A stretch of DNA of 64,000 bases from NCBI RefSeq assembly GCF_022627955.1, contig NZ_JABXGD010000005.1, forward strand, positions 186,001 to 250,000. Reading direction: 5' to 3'. The notes beneath the pieces were generated by a model that was not told the origin of the DNA, made no database searches, and saw nothing but the letters and a program-made list of their open reading frames with translations. The translations under genes and the position numbers were made by a program. This DNA comes from Microbacterium sp. C5A9. GTDB taxonomy: Bacteria > Actinomycetota > Actinomycetes > Actinomycetales > Microbacteriaceae. Shown here in pieces: positions 19,210-27,352 of this stretch (position 1 is its first letter; the number at the start of each line of letters is the position of its first letter).

Positions 19210-20054
19210 CTCATGACCTTTCGAAGAATGAACATCGGGTTCGTCACGATGACACGTGCGACGAGTGCGAGAGCGTTGACGTAGCGCTTCCGCGACAACG
19301 CCACCCTCGCCATGCGGATTCGAGTGGCGGCGCGCAGCTGCCCTTCGTCCATGAGGTCCGCGTCGATGCGAAGCGCATCAGCGTAGTGTCGACGGATCCG
19401 TTCCTTGTCGCGGAGAGCGGATTCCGCCGCGTTGCTCGACTTGCCATCGTACATTCGGTAGCGCATCGCGACGGCATCGTGCATGACGACGTCTCCGAGG
19501 AGCGAGAGGCGGATGATCATCTCGTAGTCCTCCGCGTAGCGGGTGCTCAGCGCCGACGGTTCGAGGTCGGCCGCCTCGACCAGCGCCGCGCGTCGGATCA
19601 CCGACGCCGCCGGCGGCCACGGACCGAACCCCGTGCGGATCAGCGAGGTCGTCGTGACCGAGTCGTAGCGGCGTGGGAGAACACCGACGGTCGACGCCGC
19701 CGCGGTGAAACCCTCGACCCTGCCCGCCGACACGACGGCCGTCGGGGAGTCCTCGAGAAGCGCGATCGAACGGTGCACACCGTTCGCGACCAGCTCATCG
19801 TCCGCGTCGAGGAAGACGACGAGGGGCGCCGTCGATGCGGCGAGCCCTCTGCTCCGTGCGGCGGATGCGCCGCTGTTCTGCTGCTCGATGACAGTCGCGC
19901 CGAGGGAGCGGGCGATATCCGCGGTGCCGTCCGTCGATCCGTCGTCGACCACGGTGACGGCGGCGCCGTCGACCTTCTGCGCGCTCTCGACCGCGGCGCG
20001 GATCGTGGGCTCGGCGTTGTATGCAGCGATGATCACATCGACAGCGGTGGTCAT
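19206..20054 (-). CDS. Family 2 glycosyltransferase
   Basis: The 282-residue GT-A enzyme begins VDVIIAAYNAEPTIRAAVES and has VVDDGSTDGTADIA and the metal-binding D-x-D-like VVFLDADDELV at about residue 85. These are the nucleotide-sugar-binding features of GT2. It most likely transfers a sugar to the growing undecaprenyl-linked repeat unit in the cytoplasm. An open frame continues upstream of ATG 20054, but that ATG overlaps the preceding stop (ATGA), and the GT2 fold begins right after it, so the short form is chosen. The basic C-terminus (SRKRYVNALALVARVI) may associate with the membrane. Confidence 0.88.
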   Translation of the reverse strand: MTTAVDVIIAAYNAEPTIRAAVESAQKVDGAAVTVVDDGSTDGTADIARSLGATVIEQQNSGASAARSRGLAASTAPLVVFLDADDELVANGVHRSIALLEDSPTAVVSAGRVEGFTAAASTVGVLPRRYDSVTTTSLIRTGFGPWPPAASVIRRAALVEAADLEPSALSTRYAEDYEMIIRLSLLGDVVMHDAVAMRYRMYDGKSSNAAESALRDKERIRRHYADALRIDADLMDEGQLRAATRIRMARVALSRKRYVNALALVARVIVTNPMFILRKVMR

Positions 20055-21076
20055 TTCGTCACCTCCGTGTCGCCCAGGTAGGCGTGCATCAGCCGCTCTC
20101 CACTGGGAATGTGCCTGAGCGATTCCACGACCGCCGCAGCGCGCTCGGTCACCTGGTGCGCGACGGGCGCGTCGTCGAAGAAGGACTGCACCGTGGTCGC
20201 CACACGGGCGGGGGAGTCCTCGACACAGAGGTAGCCGAGCGACCGCAGCGACGGCTCCTCCCGGCAGACGACGGGAAGCCCGACCGCGAGCGCCTCGACG
20301 AGAGACATCGGCGAGGCCTCCCAGGCGGCGGTGTGGAGGTAGAGGTCCGACTTCCTGAGGGTGGCGTCGATCTGGTCGGGCGACTGCCAACCGGTCACCT
20401 CCACCCCGGCATCCTCCAGCTGACGGCGCGCCGTCGCATCGCCGTCGCCCACCCAGGTGAACAGCGTGTCAGGGGTGTTCCTGGCGACCTCGGCGAAGAA
20501 CCCGGGATCCTTCTGCGGGGCGATCCTGCCGACGGTCACGACACGTCGTCCGTGCACCGGCGCCGGCTCGAAGGTGTCGATCGGGGCGAGGTTCGACACG
20601 ATCGACACCTTCGACGGTGCGACGAAGCGGGCGGCATCCTCCGCCTCATACGGGCTCACCGCGACGATGCCGTCGGTGAACCGCCCCATGAGCCTCTCGA
20701 CGGTGCGGAACACCGTCCGCTGCAGACCACTGACATCCGAGCGCCGGAACGCGAAGCAGTGCGGGGAGTAGATGACGCGCGCTCCGCCCGCGAAGGGGCG
20801 CAGCGCGCCGGCGAGGCTGGAGTGGAAGTGCACGGCCACGGGGTCGACCTCCGCGATCACCCTGCGCAGACCCCGGGAGAAGTCGAGGAACGACCCGGTG
20901 TGCGGGATCGTCGCCGCGCCGGCGGGGGTCTTCGTCTCCTCGCCGTCCCTGACGCGTCCGTAGATCGTGTGCTCGGCGCCGGGAGTCTGATCGACGAAAT
21001 GGGCGATCGCCGACTGGACACCGCCGCCGAGTGCCTCGGTGACATGGAGGACCCGCGGAATCGCCGCGACGCTCAT
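20051..21076 (-). CDS. Family 4 glycosyltransferase
   Basis: The 341-residue GT-B protein opens with RVLHVTEALGGGVQSAIAHF, the Gly-rich first loop of GT4 enzymes. It continues with VHFHSSLAGALRPF, a donor half starting RRVVTVGRIAPQKDPGFFAEV, and the E-x7-E-type segment EASPMSLVEALAVGLPVVC. It would transfer a sugar from a nucleotide donor to the lipid-linked EPS repeat unit. Its ATG (21076) overlaps the stop of the preceding pyruvyl transferase gene, and its stop overlaps the GT2 start. Confidence 0.88.
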   Translation of the reverse strand: MSVAAIPRVLHVTEALGGGVQSAIAHFVDQTPGAEHTIYGRVRDGEETKTPAGAATIPHTGSFLDFSRGLRRVIAEVDPVAVHFHSSLAGALRPFAGGARVIYSPHCFAFRRSDVSGLQRTVFRTVERLMGRFTDGIVAVSPYEAEDAARFVAPSKVSIVSNLAPIDTFEPAPVHGRRVVTVGRIAPQKDPGFFAEVARNTPDTLFTWVGDGDATARRQLEDAGVEVTGWQSPDQIDATLRKSDLYLHTAAWEASPMSLVEALAVGLPVVCREEPSLRSLGYLCVEDSPARVATTVQSFFDDAPVAHQVTERAAAVVESLRHIPSGERLMHAYLGDTEVTK

Positions 21077-22188
21077 CGGGACCCGGCGGCCAGCACAGCG
21101 GCGGCGTCCGCTTCGATCCGTCGTTCGGCGGCGCTGATCTCCGTGCGCTTCGCGTCGATCGCGGCCCAGTAGGCCTCAGGATCGTCGATGATCCGCTGCA
21201 TGAGGGCGTCGATCTGCTCGACGGTCGCATCCCGTGCCGAGATCGCGAAGTCGGGGATGCCGAGGTCCGCGAAGGCGCTGTAGCCCTTTCTCTCGTAGCT
21301 CAGGTGGATCGTCGGATATCCCGCGATGAGCGACGAGAGCGATCCGTGCAGTCGCGTGCTCACCACGATGCGGGGGGATCGCGTCGCCAGCACGGTCGAG
21401 AGCAGCGGCGCATCCGGCCCTCCGTAGCGTGCCGTCACGGGGGCGTCGTTGTTCGAGCTGCCCGTGGCCTGGACGGCCCAGTCGAAGGCGCCCGAGTCGC
21501 GCACCTCGGCGAGCAGCTCGTAGTATCGGCGCGGTTCGCCGAGGTTCCGCGCGACGAACACCGGACGTCCGAGTTCCCCGTCGAGAGGCTGCCGGTCGTT
21601 CCTCGCCCATTCGAGGATCGCCATGTCGGGGACCCGGTCGATGTTGGGCAGCTCGCTCAGATCACTCGCCGTCCGATCGTCGCGCACGTACACCCGGCGC
21701 ATCCGCGAGAGGAGTTCTCGTGTGCGTCTGCCGTAGCTCGCGCCGTATGGGCCGATGCTCTGCGGGAGGTACACGCTCTTGGCGCCGTGGCGCGCGGCGA
21801 GCCTGACCTGGCCGTGGTGCGCTCCCCAGCTCTTGAACGACTCGACGGCGCCGCCGCCCCGAAGATAGGCACCGCCGACGGCGACGATGAGGTCGGCCTC
21901 GGCAGCGGCGCGTCGGATGCCCCTGGTCGGGCCGAGCACACCGGTCAGAGCCATCGCGACACGGCGGAGGGCGCGAGGCAGGGGGAGCGGAGACGTCCAC
22001 TGCAGATAGCGGGGGTCGTCGAAACCCGCGGCGTCGGAGGCGACGACGAGGTAGGTGGCGTTCGGGGAGACCCGGCGCACGAGATCGATCGCGAGATCGA
22101 CGAGGAGACCGTCTCCGGAGTTGGACGGACTGTATGCGTGCAGGATGAGCACGCGTGGTGCCCGGTCAGCCGGCGAGGTAGGCGGCAA
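21073..22188 (-). CDS. Polysaccharide pyruvyl transferase family protein (EPS operon, first of three)
   Basis: The 371-residue protein begins RVLILHAYSPSNSGDGLLVD with the N-x-G-D motif. It has LIVAVGGAYLRGGGAVESFK, KSVYLPQSIGPYGASYGRRT and VVSTRLHGSLSSLIAGYPTI, the conserved blocks of the pyruvyl-transferase family. The start is probably TTG 22188, with AAAGG about 9 nt upstream and a 23-nt overlap with the previous gene. A GTG a few codons later is possible, because the conserved fold starts close to it. It should add pyruvate ketals to EPS sugars; the substrate is unknown. Confidence 0.83.
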   Translation of the reverse strand: MPPTSPADRAPRVLILHAYSPSNSGDGLLVDLAIDLVRRVSPNATYLVVASDAAGFDDPRYLQWTSPLPLPRALRRVAMALTGVLGPTRGIRRAAAEADLIVAVGGAYLRGGGAVESFKSWGAHHGQVRLAARHGAKSVYLPQSIGPYGASYGRRTRELLSRMRRVYVRDDRTASDLSELPNIDRVPDMAILEWARNDRQPLDGELGRPVFVARNLGEPRRYYELLAEVRDSGAFDWAVQATGSSNNDAPVTARYGGPDAPLLSTVLATRSPRIVVSTRLHGSLSSLIAGYPTIHLSYERKGYSAFADLGIPDFAISARDATVEQIDALMQRIIDDPEAYWAAIDAKRTEISAAERRIEADAAAVLAAGSR

Positions 22189-23296
22189 GTTCTCGCCTTT
22201 CGTTCGAATGTCGGTCGAAGGCCACGAGTGCCTCCTCGAAGGTGCGGGTCCGCAGTGGGGAGTCGGCGCTCACGGCGACGACCTGCTCTGCGAAGTCGTG
22301 CGCGTCGTCGAAGACGAGCACGGGACCCTGGGTCGAGAGGTCGTGGAAGACGTCGAGGGAGGAAGCGATGACGGGGCGGCCGCGTGCCCACGATTCCCAG
22401 ACGGTCATGGGGTTCAACTCCCACCGGCTCGGCATGAAGAGGGCGTCGGCCCAGTCGAGCTCTGCGGGCAGATCATCCGTGTGTCCGATGTAGTCGATGC
22501 GGTGAGGGGCGGGCGCGGCACCCGCGAGGGCTTCGACAGAGGAGCGGAGCTCGCCGTCGCCGGCGATCTTCAGATGGATGGGGAGTCGGCTCGCGGCGAG
22601 CAGATCGGCGATGCGATCGAGGCCCTTCTGCTCGGTGAGCCTCCCGGCGAAGAGCAGCCGAACGGTTCCCAGTTCGCCGTCGCGGGGTGCCACGGAGCCC
22701 TCGGAGGTCGCGTCGCTGGCGTTCGCCTCGAAGCGGATCCGCTCCCTCGCCGCGAAACGCCGGTCGGCGATCTCCTCGACGGCACGCGGGCTCGGCGCCG
22801 TTACCAGGCCGGCATGACGCACCGCACGTCGCACGAAGACGTTCTCGACGCGCCCGATTCGTGCGGAGTCGTCTTCGGAGGGCAGCTGGTGGAACGTCGC
22901 CGCGAAGCGGCGGCTCTTCAGGACGCGGGTGGATCCGATCCCGAGCACGACGTGGCTGGCACGCATGAGGGAGTACACGCTCGTCGCGGCCGTGAGGTAG
23001 GGAGCCAGCCTGCGACGCGCTTCCAGCACACCCAGCGGCGTCCTCGGCGCATCGAGATAGACGGCCTCCGCCACATGCTCGTGCAGCGGTTCGGAGTTCT
23101 TGTTGCCGGTGAAGAGGACCACCAAGCGGATGCGTTCGCGAGGCATCGCCGCCAGGATTCCCTGAAGAGCCTTCTGTCCACCGCCGCCCTGAAGCCATGG
23201 TGCAACGACCAGGATGCTCGGCTCCAAGTCGGTAACTCCTTCATCGCCTCGGGGGCCCATCACGTGAGGTCGACCGTCCCCCGTCGTGTCGACCAT
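22166..23296 (-). CDS. Family 4 glycosyltransferase (first gene of the EPS operon)
   Basis: The protein is a GT-B enzyme of up to 376 residues. It contains SILVVAPWLQGGGGQKALQG, the donor-half start TVRLLFAGRLTEQKGLDRIA, and the E-x7-E-type region SRWELNPMTVWESWARGRPV. Three starts are possible: ATG 23302, ATG 23296 (GGGAG with 7-nt spacing) and TTG 23227 (GAAGGAG with 8-nt spacing, immediately before the conserved fold). I give 23296, but 23227 would remove a disordered extension of about 23 residues. The gene heads the coupled operon and is divergent from the DUF4012 gene across a 75-80 nt intergenic region. Confidence 0.83.
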   Translation of the reverse strand: MVDTTGDGRPHVMGPRGDEGVTDLEPSILVVAPWLQGGGGQKALQGILAAMPRERIRLVVLFTGNKNSEPLHEHVAEAVYLDAPRTPLGVLEARRRLAPYLTAATSVYSLMRASHVVLGIGSTRVLKSRRFAATFHQLPSEDDSARIGRVENVFVRRAVRHAGLVTAPSPRAVEEIADRRFAARERIRFEANASDATSEGSVAPRDGELGTVRLLFAGRLTEQKGLDRIADLLAASRLPIHLKIAGDGELRSSVEALAGAAPAPHRIDYIGHTDDLPAELDWADALFMPSRWELNPMTVWESWARGRPVIASSLDVFHDLSTQGPVLVFDDAHDFAEQVVAVSADSPLRTRTFEEALVAFDRHSNERRELAAYLAG

Positions 23297-23365
23297 CGTC
23301 ATTCTCCCATACGCGTCCAGTCTCCCCTACGTGCCCGGGTCAGCGTCCGCTCAGCGTCGCGACGC

Positions 23366-23371
23366 TAAGAT
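23366..23371 (+). promoter_or_regulatory. -10 element of the DUF4012 gene
   Basis: TAAGAT is followed by 6 nt and GTG 23378, so the transcript is probably leaderless. No Shine-Dalgarno-like sequence precedes the start codon. Confidence 0.6.
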
Positions 23372-23377
23372 CCAGTC

Positions 23378-25162
23378 GTGCCCCACGAATCCCGTAGAGC
23401 AGCCCGCGAAGCTGCACAGAAGCAGCAAGAACAGCGCGAGGCCGCCGGGCGGCAGACCACCGCCCCCGACGTCACTCACCGTCGACGCAGGCGTGCGCGC
23501 ATCACGTGGCTCGTCGTCGCCATCGTCGTCATCGTGCTGCTCGGAGTCGCCTGCTGGGTCGCGCTCAAGGCGCTCACGGTGAAGAACGGGCTCGAAGAGA
23601 GCCAGCAGCTGATCGGGGAGCTGCAGAACGGCGCGGATCCGAAGGAGACCGTGCAGAAGATCGCCGAGCCCGCACAGAGCGCCGCCGATGCCGCATCCGA
23701 TCCGGTGTGGGGTGCGCTCGAGTGGATCCCGGTCGCCGGTGAGAACCTCCGCGGCGTGCGGCTCGCGGCCCAGTCGCTCGACGTGCTCGTCAACGACGTG
23801 GCCATTCCGGTGCTCGCCGCCGATCCCGCGAGCGGCTCCCTCATCACCCAGGTGCTCGACGTGGCGAAGGGGCAGGCGTCTCGCATCGGCCAGCTCGCCG
23901 ACGAGATCTCCGAGGTGAAGAAGTCCACGGCGCTCGTGGGCCCCGTGCGCGGAGGCGTCGATCAGGTCGCCGAGGTCATGGAGGCCGCGGCGCCCGCGGT
24001 GGATCTGCTTCCGACTCTCCTCGGCTCCGACGGTCCGCGGAACTACCTGCTCGTCTTCCAGAACAACGCGGAGTCGCTCGCGCTGGGAGGCAGCGCCGCC
24101 TCGCAGACCCTGATCCACGTCGACAACGGCGCGATCGCGATGGGGACCCAGGGCAGCAGCAGCAGCTACGAGAACGGGGTGGCCGTCGATGTCCCGGTCG
24201 ACCAGAGTGCGATCGACCTCTACTCCAGCTACCTCGTCGATCACGTCAACACGAGCATGAGCCGCCCCGACTTCCCGACGGCGGCGCAGATCATGAGGGC
24301 ATGGTGGCAGCGTGACATCGCCCCCGACCAGATCGACGGCGTCATCTCGATCGACCCTCTCGCGCTCTCCAAGATCCTGGTCGCGACCGGACCGATCACC
24401 CTCGTCACCGGTGACGTGCTGAGTGCCGACAACGCGGTCTCGCTGCTGCTGAGCGATGTCTATCAGCGCTGGGACAGCTACAAGCACCCCGAGCTCGTCG
24501 ACGGTTTCTTCGCGGCCGCGGCCGGTGCCGTCTTCGAGAAGGTGTCGTCCGGCCAGTTCGATCTGAAGGAGATGGCGACGGCGCTGGCAGAGAGCGCCGA
24601 GCAGGGAAGCATCCTCGTCTGGAGCGAAGACGCGAAGGTCACCGAGGCGATCGACGGTCAGCGTGTGAGCGGGGTGCTGCCGACGGACAACGAGGACTCC
24701 ACCACCATCGGCGTGTACTTCAACAACAGCAACGGGTCGAAGATCGACTACTACACGCGCACGGCCGTCACCGTCGACGCGGTCTGCGAGGCCGACGCCA
24801 CGACCTTCACCGTGAATGCCGCTCTGGCGCTCCCGATCAGTCAGGCTCAGGCCGAAGACCTTCCCCGCTATGTGCAGAGCATGACGTTCGGCACGACATT
24901 CCGCGACTGGATCTACATCTACGGCCCTCCCGGAACGACGATCTCCAACGTGGCGGTCAACGGTGAGCGTGTCGACATCCTGTCGCACGGAATCGACGAT
25001 CTCGGGCGGCCGACGGCGCGTTTCGAGGCGTGGTTCGAGCCGGAGGGCCGAGTGGAGGTCGCGGCCGCATTCACCGGAACCGGTGACTTCGGTCCCTTGG
25101 CCGTGCAGACCAACCCGATGATCAACACGGTGCAGCCCACCCTGCAGGATTCCTGCGGGTGA
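23378..25162 (+). CDS. DUF4012 domain-containing membrane-anchored protein
   Basis: The 594-residue protein has a basic cytoplasmic N-terminus (RRRRRARITW near residue 35), one membrane helix at about 45-65 (LVVAIVVIVLLGVACWVAL) and a large extracytoplasmic part. Conserved-looking blocks include NYLLVFQNNAESLALGG, ISIDPLALSKILVATGPI and TIGVYFNNSNGSKIDYYT, which match the DUF4012 family as I remember it. DUF4012 proteins commonly sit in actinobacterial EPS loci; their activity is unknown, although the extracellular location and resemblance to cell-wall ligase/LytR-type scaffolds suggest handling of the exported polymer. It is divergent from the EPS operon and upstream of the priming transferase. 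Confidence 0.8.
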   Translation: MPHESRRAAREAAQKQQEQREAAGRQTTAPDVTHRRRRRARITWLVVAIVVIVLLGVACWVALKALTVKNGLEESQQLIGELQNGADPKETVQKIAEPAQSAADAASDPVWGALEWIPVAGENLRGVRLAAQSLDVLVNDVAIPVLAADPASGSLITQVLDVAKGQASRIGQLADEISEVKKSTALVGPVRGGVDQVAEVMEAAAPAVDLLPTLLGSDGPRNYLLVFQNNAESLALGGSAASQTLIHVDNGAIAMGTQGSSSSYENGVAVDVPVDQSAIDLYSSYLVDHVNTSMSRPDFPTAAQIMRAWWQRDIAPDQIDGVISIDPLALSKILVATGPITLVTGDVLSADNAVSLLLSDVYQRWDSYKHPELVDGFFAAAAGAVFEKVSSGQFDLKEMATALAESAEQGSILVWSEDAKVTEAIDGQRVSGVLPTDNEDSTTIGVYFNNSNGSKIDYYTRTAVTVDAVCEADATTFTVNAALALPISQAQAEDLPRYVQSMTFGTTFRDWIYIYGPPGTTISNVAVNGERVDILSHGIDDLGRPTARFEAWFEPEGRVEVAAAFTGTGDFGPLAVQTNPMINTVQPTLQDSCG

Positions 25163-25185
25163 TATGCCGGTGAACCGGAAATCAC

Positions 25186-25243
25186 ACTGACTGGAGTAAA
25201 CTGACTGCCGATTTGGTGAATCCGCTGAGAACCAGTGGATTCA
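25186..25243 (+). promoter_or_regulatory. Promoter with flanking direct repeats and a 5'-UTR hairpin before the priming transferase
   Basis: The probable -10 box TAAACT (25197-25202) is bracketed by two copies of ACTGACTG (25186-25193 and 25200-25207, 14-nt period). An 11-bp hairpin follows in the leader: TGAATCCGCTG at 25217-25227 pairs with 25233-25243, with one G-U pair and a 5-nt loop. It ends just before the ribosome binding site GGAGGG. Repeats and hairpin are seen directly; a regulatory role is inferred. Confidence 0.5.
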
Positions 25244-25259
25244 TATCGGAGGGACAGGG

Positions 25260-26765
25260 GTGGTCGGCATAGCTGTGGACGCTGTACCAAGGCAGTCGAA
25301 CGGTCGTCAGGCGACGGTCGCCCGTCCTCAGGCGCATCGACGTCGCCGCGGTGAGTGGCCGAGGAGGTACGCCAGTCGACTCTTCTACAGTGACGTCTTC
25401 GTGCTCGCCGTCACCATCGTGTCCGCATGGCTTCTCGCCGGTCCGAGCATGACCGACGACGTCTCCTGGCGCGACGGCCCCCAGGTCAGCTACGTCGTGG
25501 TCCTCGCCATCATCGGCGTGTCCTGGCTGATCGGTCTCGACGCGATCGACACCCGCGACCACCACATCGTCGGGCACGGGGTGCTCGAGTATCGACGGCT
25601 CGTCGACGCGACGATCGCCGTGTTCGCCTTCACCGTCGCTGTCGCCTTCTTCCTCGGTATGGAGATCTCCCGCCTCCTTCTCGCCGTGATCTTCCCGGTC
25701 GGGCTCATCCTCCTTCTCGTCTCGCGGTGGATCTGGCGTCAGTGGCTGCGAGGACGTCAGCGCAGGGGCGACTACACGCATCGCTCCGTCATCATCGGCG
25801 AGCGCAGCAAGGTCAAGCACGTCGCGCAGCAGATCCGTCGCAGCAAGGACAGCGGCTACACGATCGTCGGCGTGATCACCGACGGCGTTCCGTCCGAGGG
25901 AATGCCTCAGCTCGAGGTTCTCGGCGACATCCGCAGCGCCGACAAAGCGCTCGACGCGGCGAACATCGACGCGCTGATCATCGTCGGGTCCGACGACATG
26001 GACCCCGAGACCATGCGCCGCCTCGGCTACGCGGTCGCCGATCGCGACATCCAGATGATCATGGCCCCGGCCCTGACCGACGTCGCCGGCCCCCGCCTGC
26101 ACTCTCGCCCCGTCGCGGGCCTGCCCCTCGTGCACGTCGACTTCCCGCGCATGGAGGGATCGAGCCGATTCCTCAAGCGCGTCTTCGACCTGATCGGCTC
26201 GGCGGGGCTTCTGCTGCTTTTCTCACCGGTCTTCCTCGTCACGGCTATCGCCATCAAGATCGATGGACCGGGCAAGGTGTTCTACCACCAGGAGCGCATC
26301 GGCCGCGGTGGGCGGACCTTCGGCATGCGCAAGTTCCGGTCGATGGTCGCCAACGCCGACGACCAGCTCGCGAGCCTGCTCGATCTGCAGGGGTCGAGCG
26401 AGACACCGCTCTTCAAGGTGTCGGACGACCCGCGCATCACCAAGATCGGTCGGTTCCTGCGCAAGCACTCGATCGACGAGCTCCCGCAGCTCATCAATGT
26501 GCTGCGCGGCGAGATGAGCCTCGTCGGCCCGCGACCGCAGCGCGCGGCGGAGGTCGCTCTCTACGACGACATCGCTCTGCGTCGTCTCGCCGTCAAGCCC
26601 GGCATGAGCGGCCTGTGGCAGGTCAGCGGGCGATCGACCCTGTCGTGGGAGGAGACGATCCGCCTCGACCTGTACTACGTCGAGAACTGGTCGCTCACTC
26701 AGGACGTCGTCATCCTCTTCCGCACCATCCGGGCCGTCGTCGCCCCGGGTGCGAGCGCGCACTGA
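25260..26765 (+). CDS. Exopolysaccharide priming sugar-phosphate transferase (polyprenyl glycosylphosphotransferase)
   Basis: The 501-residue protein has a basic N-terminus, about four membrane segments (residues 40-150) and a CoA-binding-like Rossmann region (SVIIGERSKVKHVAQQIRRS). The C-terminal bacterial sugar transferase domain is preceded by a membrane segment (RVFDLIGSAGLLLLFSPVFL). Catalytic-domain motifs include YHQERIGRGGRTFGMRKFRS, KIGRFLRKHSIDELPQL and MSLVGPRPQ. It transfers a sugar-1-phosphate to undecaprenyl phosphate, the first step of the Wzx/Wzy pathway. The start is GTG 25260 with GGAGGG about 9 nt upstream. Confidence 0.92.
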   Translation: MVGIAVDAVPRQSNGRQATVARPQAHRRRRGEWPRRYASRLFYSDVFVLAVTIVSAWLLAGPSMTDDVSWRDGPQVSYVVVLAIIGVSWLIGLDAIDTRDHHIVGHGVLEYRRLVDATIAVFAFTVAVAFFLGMEISRLLLAVIFPVGLILLLVSRWIWRQWLRGRQRRGDYTHRSVIIGERSKVKHVAQQIRRSKDSGYTIVGVITDGVPSEGMPQLEVLGDIRSADKALDAANIDALIIVGSDDMDPETMRRLGYAVADRDIQMIMAPALTDVAGPRLHSRPVAGLPLVHVDFPRMEGSSRFLKRVFDLIGSAGLLLLFSPVFLVTAIAIKIDGPGKVFYHQERIGRGGRTFGMRKFRSMVANADDQLASLLDLQGSSETPLFKVSDDPRITKIGRFLRKHSIDELPQLINVLRGEMSLVGPRPQRAAEVALYDDIALRRLAVKPGMSGLWQVSGRSTLSWEETIRLDLYYVENWSLTQDVVILFRTIRAVVAPGASAH

Positions 26766-26829
26766 GTCATCTCGGTAACGATCCCCGCGACTGACCGAGC
26801 GGTAACCGCGTCCGCGGCAGCTGTCTGGG

Positions 26830-26835
26830 TACATT
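26830..26835 (+). promoter_or_regulatory. -10 element of the lipoprotein gene
   Basis: TACATT is followed by 7 nt and ATG 26843, again the leaderless arrangement. Two CGGTAAC copies lie upstream (around 26773 and 26800) and could be part of an upstream control site. Confidence 0.55.
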
Positions 26836-26842
26836 CAAGATC

Positions 26843-27352
26843 ATGAGATCCCCCCTTGCGACGCGTCTCGCTGCGAGTGCTCTGGCCATCGGCGTCCTCG
26901 CAGGAGCAGCCGGGTGCGCGGCGGATGCGGGAGCGTCGAACCCCGTCCCCACCTCCACGGCCACGTCGACCCCCGATCCGACGCCCACCACCGACGCTCC
27001 GACGGCTGAGCCATCGCCGACCGCCGAGCCCACCGAAGCCCCCGCGCCGGAGTACGGCGCCTTCAGCTTCGAGGATCTGACGAGTATCTGCGTCGATGTG
27101 ACGACCTCCAACTACGCGCCGGACGTCGTCTTCGACACGGAGGGCACCCGGATCGAGCAGCGGCTCGTGGAGCCGGAATGGCTCGTGCTGGTTCCGGTCA
27201 CGACGTCCGGATACGAGGGGCAGTCGGTGTGCACCATCGGGGGAACGCCGGCCGACCCGCAGATCGAGCTCAGCTCGGGGTCGATCGAGAAGCTTCCCGA
27301 AGAGCAGATCCAGAACCTGATCCGCGGCGAGAACGAGGGGGGCGATCGCTAG
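26843..27352 (+). CDS. Small secreted protein, probable lipoprotein
   Basis: The 169-residue product has a signal peptide (RLAASALAIGVLAGAAGC). The Cys at about residue 24 could be lipidated, although Ala rather than Leu at -3 makes the lipobox weak. A Thr/Pro-rich linker (about 30-70) follows, then a compact domain with two Cys (TSICVDV and QSVCTIG), which may form a disulfide. No known family is recognised. Its stop overlaps the GTG of the M23-like gene (TAGTG), so the two are co-translated and may work together at the cell surface. Confidence 0.75.
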   Translation: MRSPLATRLAASALAIGVLAGAAGCAADAGASNPVPTSTATSTPDPTPTTDAPTAEPSPTAEPTEAPAPEYGAFSFEDLTSICVDVTTSNYAPDVVFDTEGTRIEQRLVEPEWLVLVPVTTSGYEGQSVCTIGGTPADPQIELSSGSIEKLPEEQIQNLIRGENEGGDR

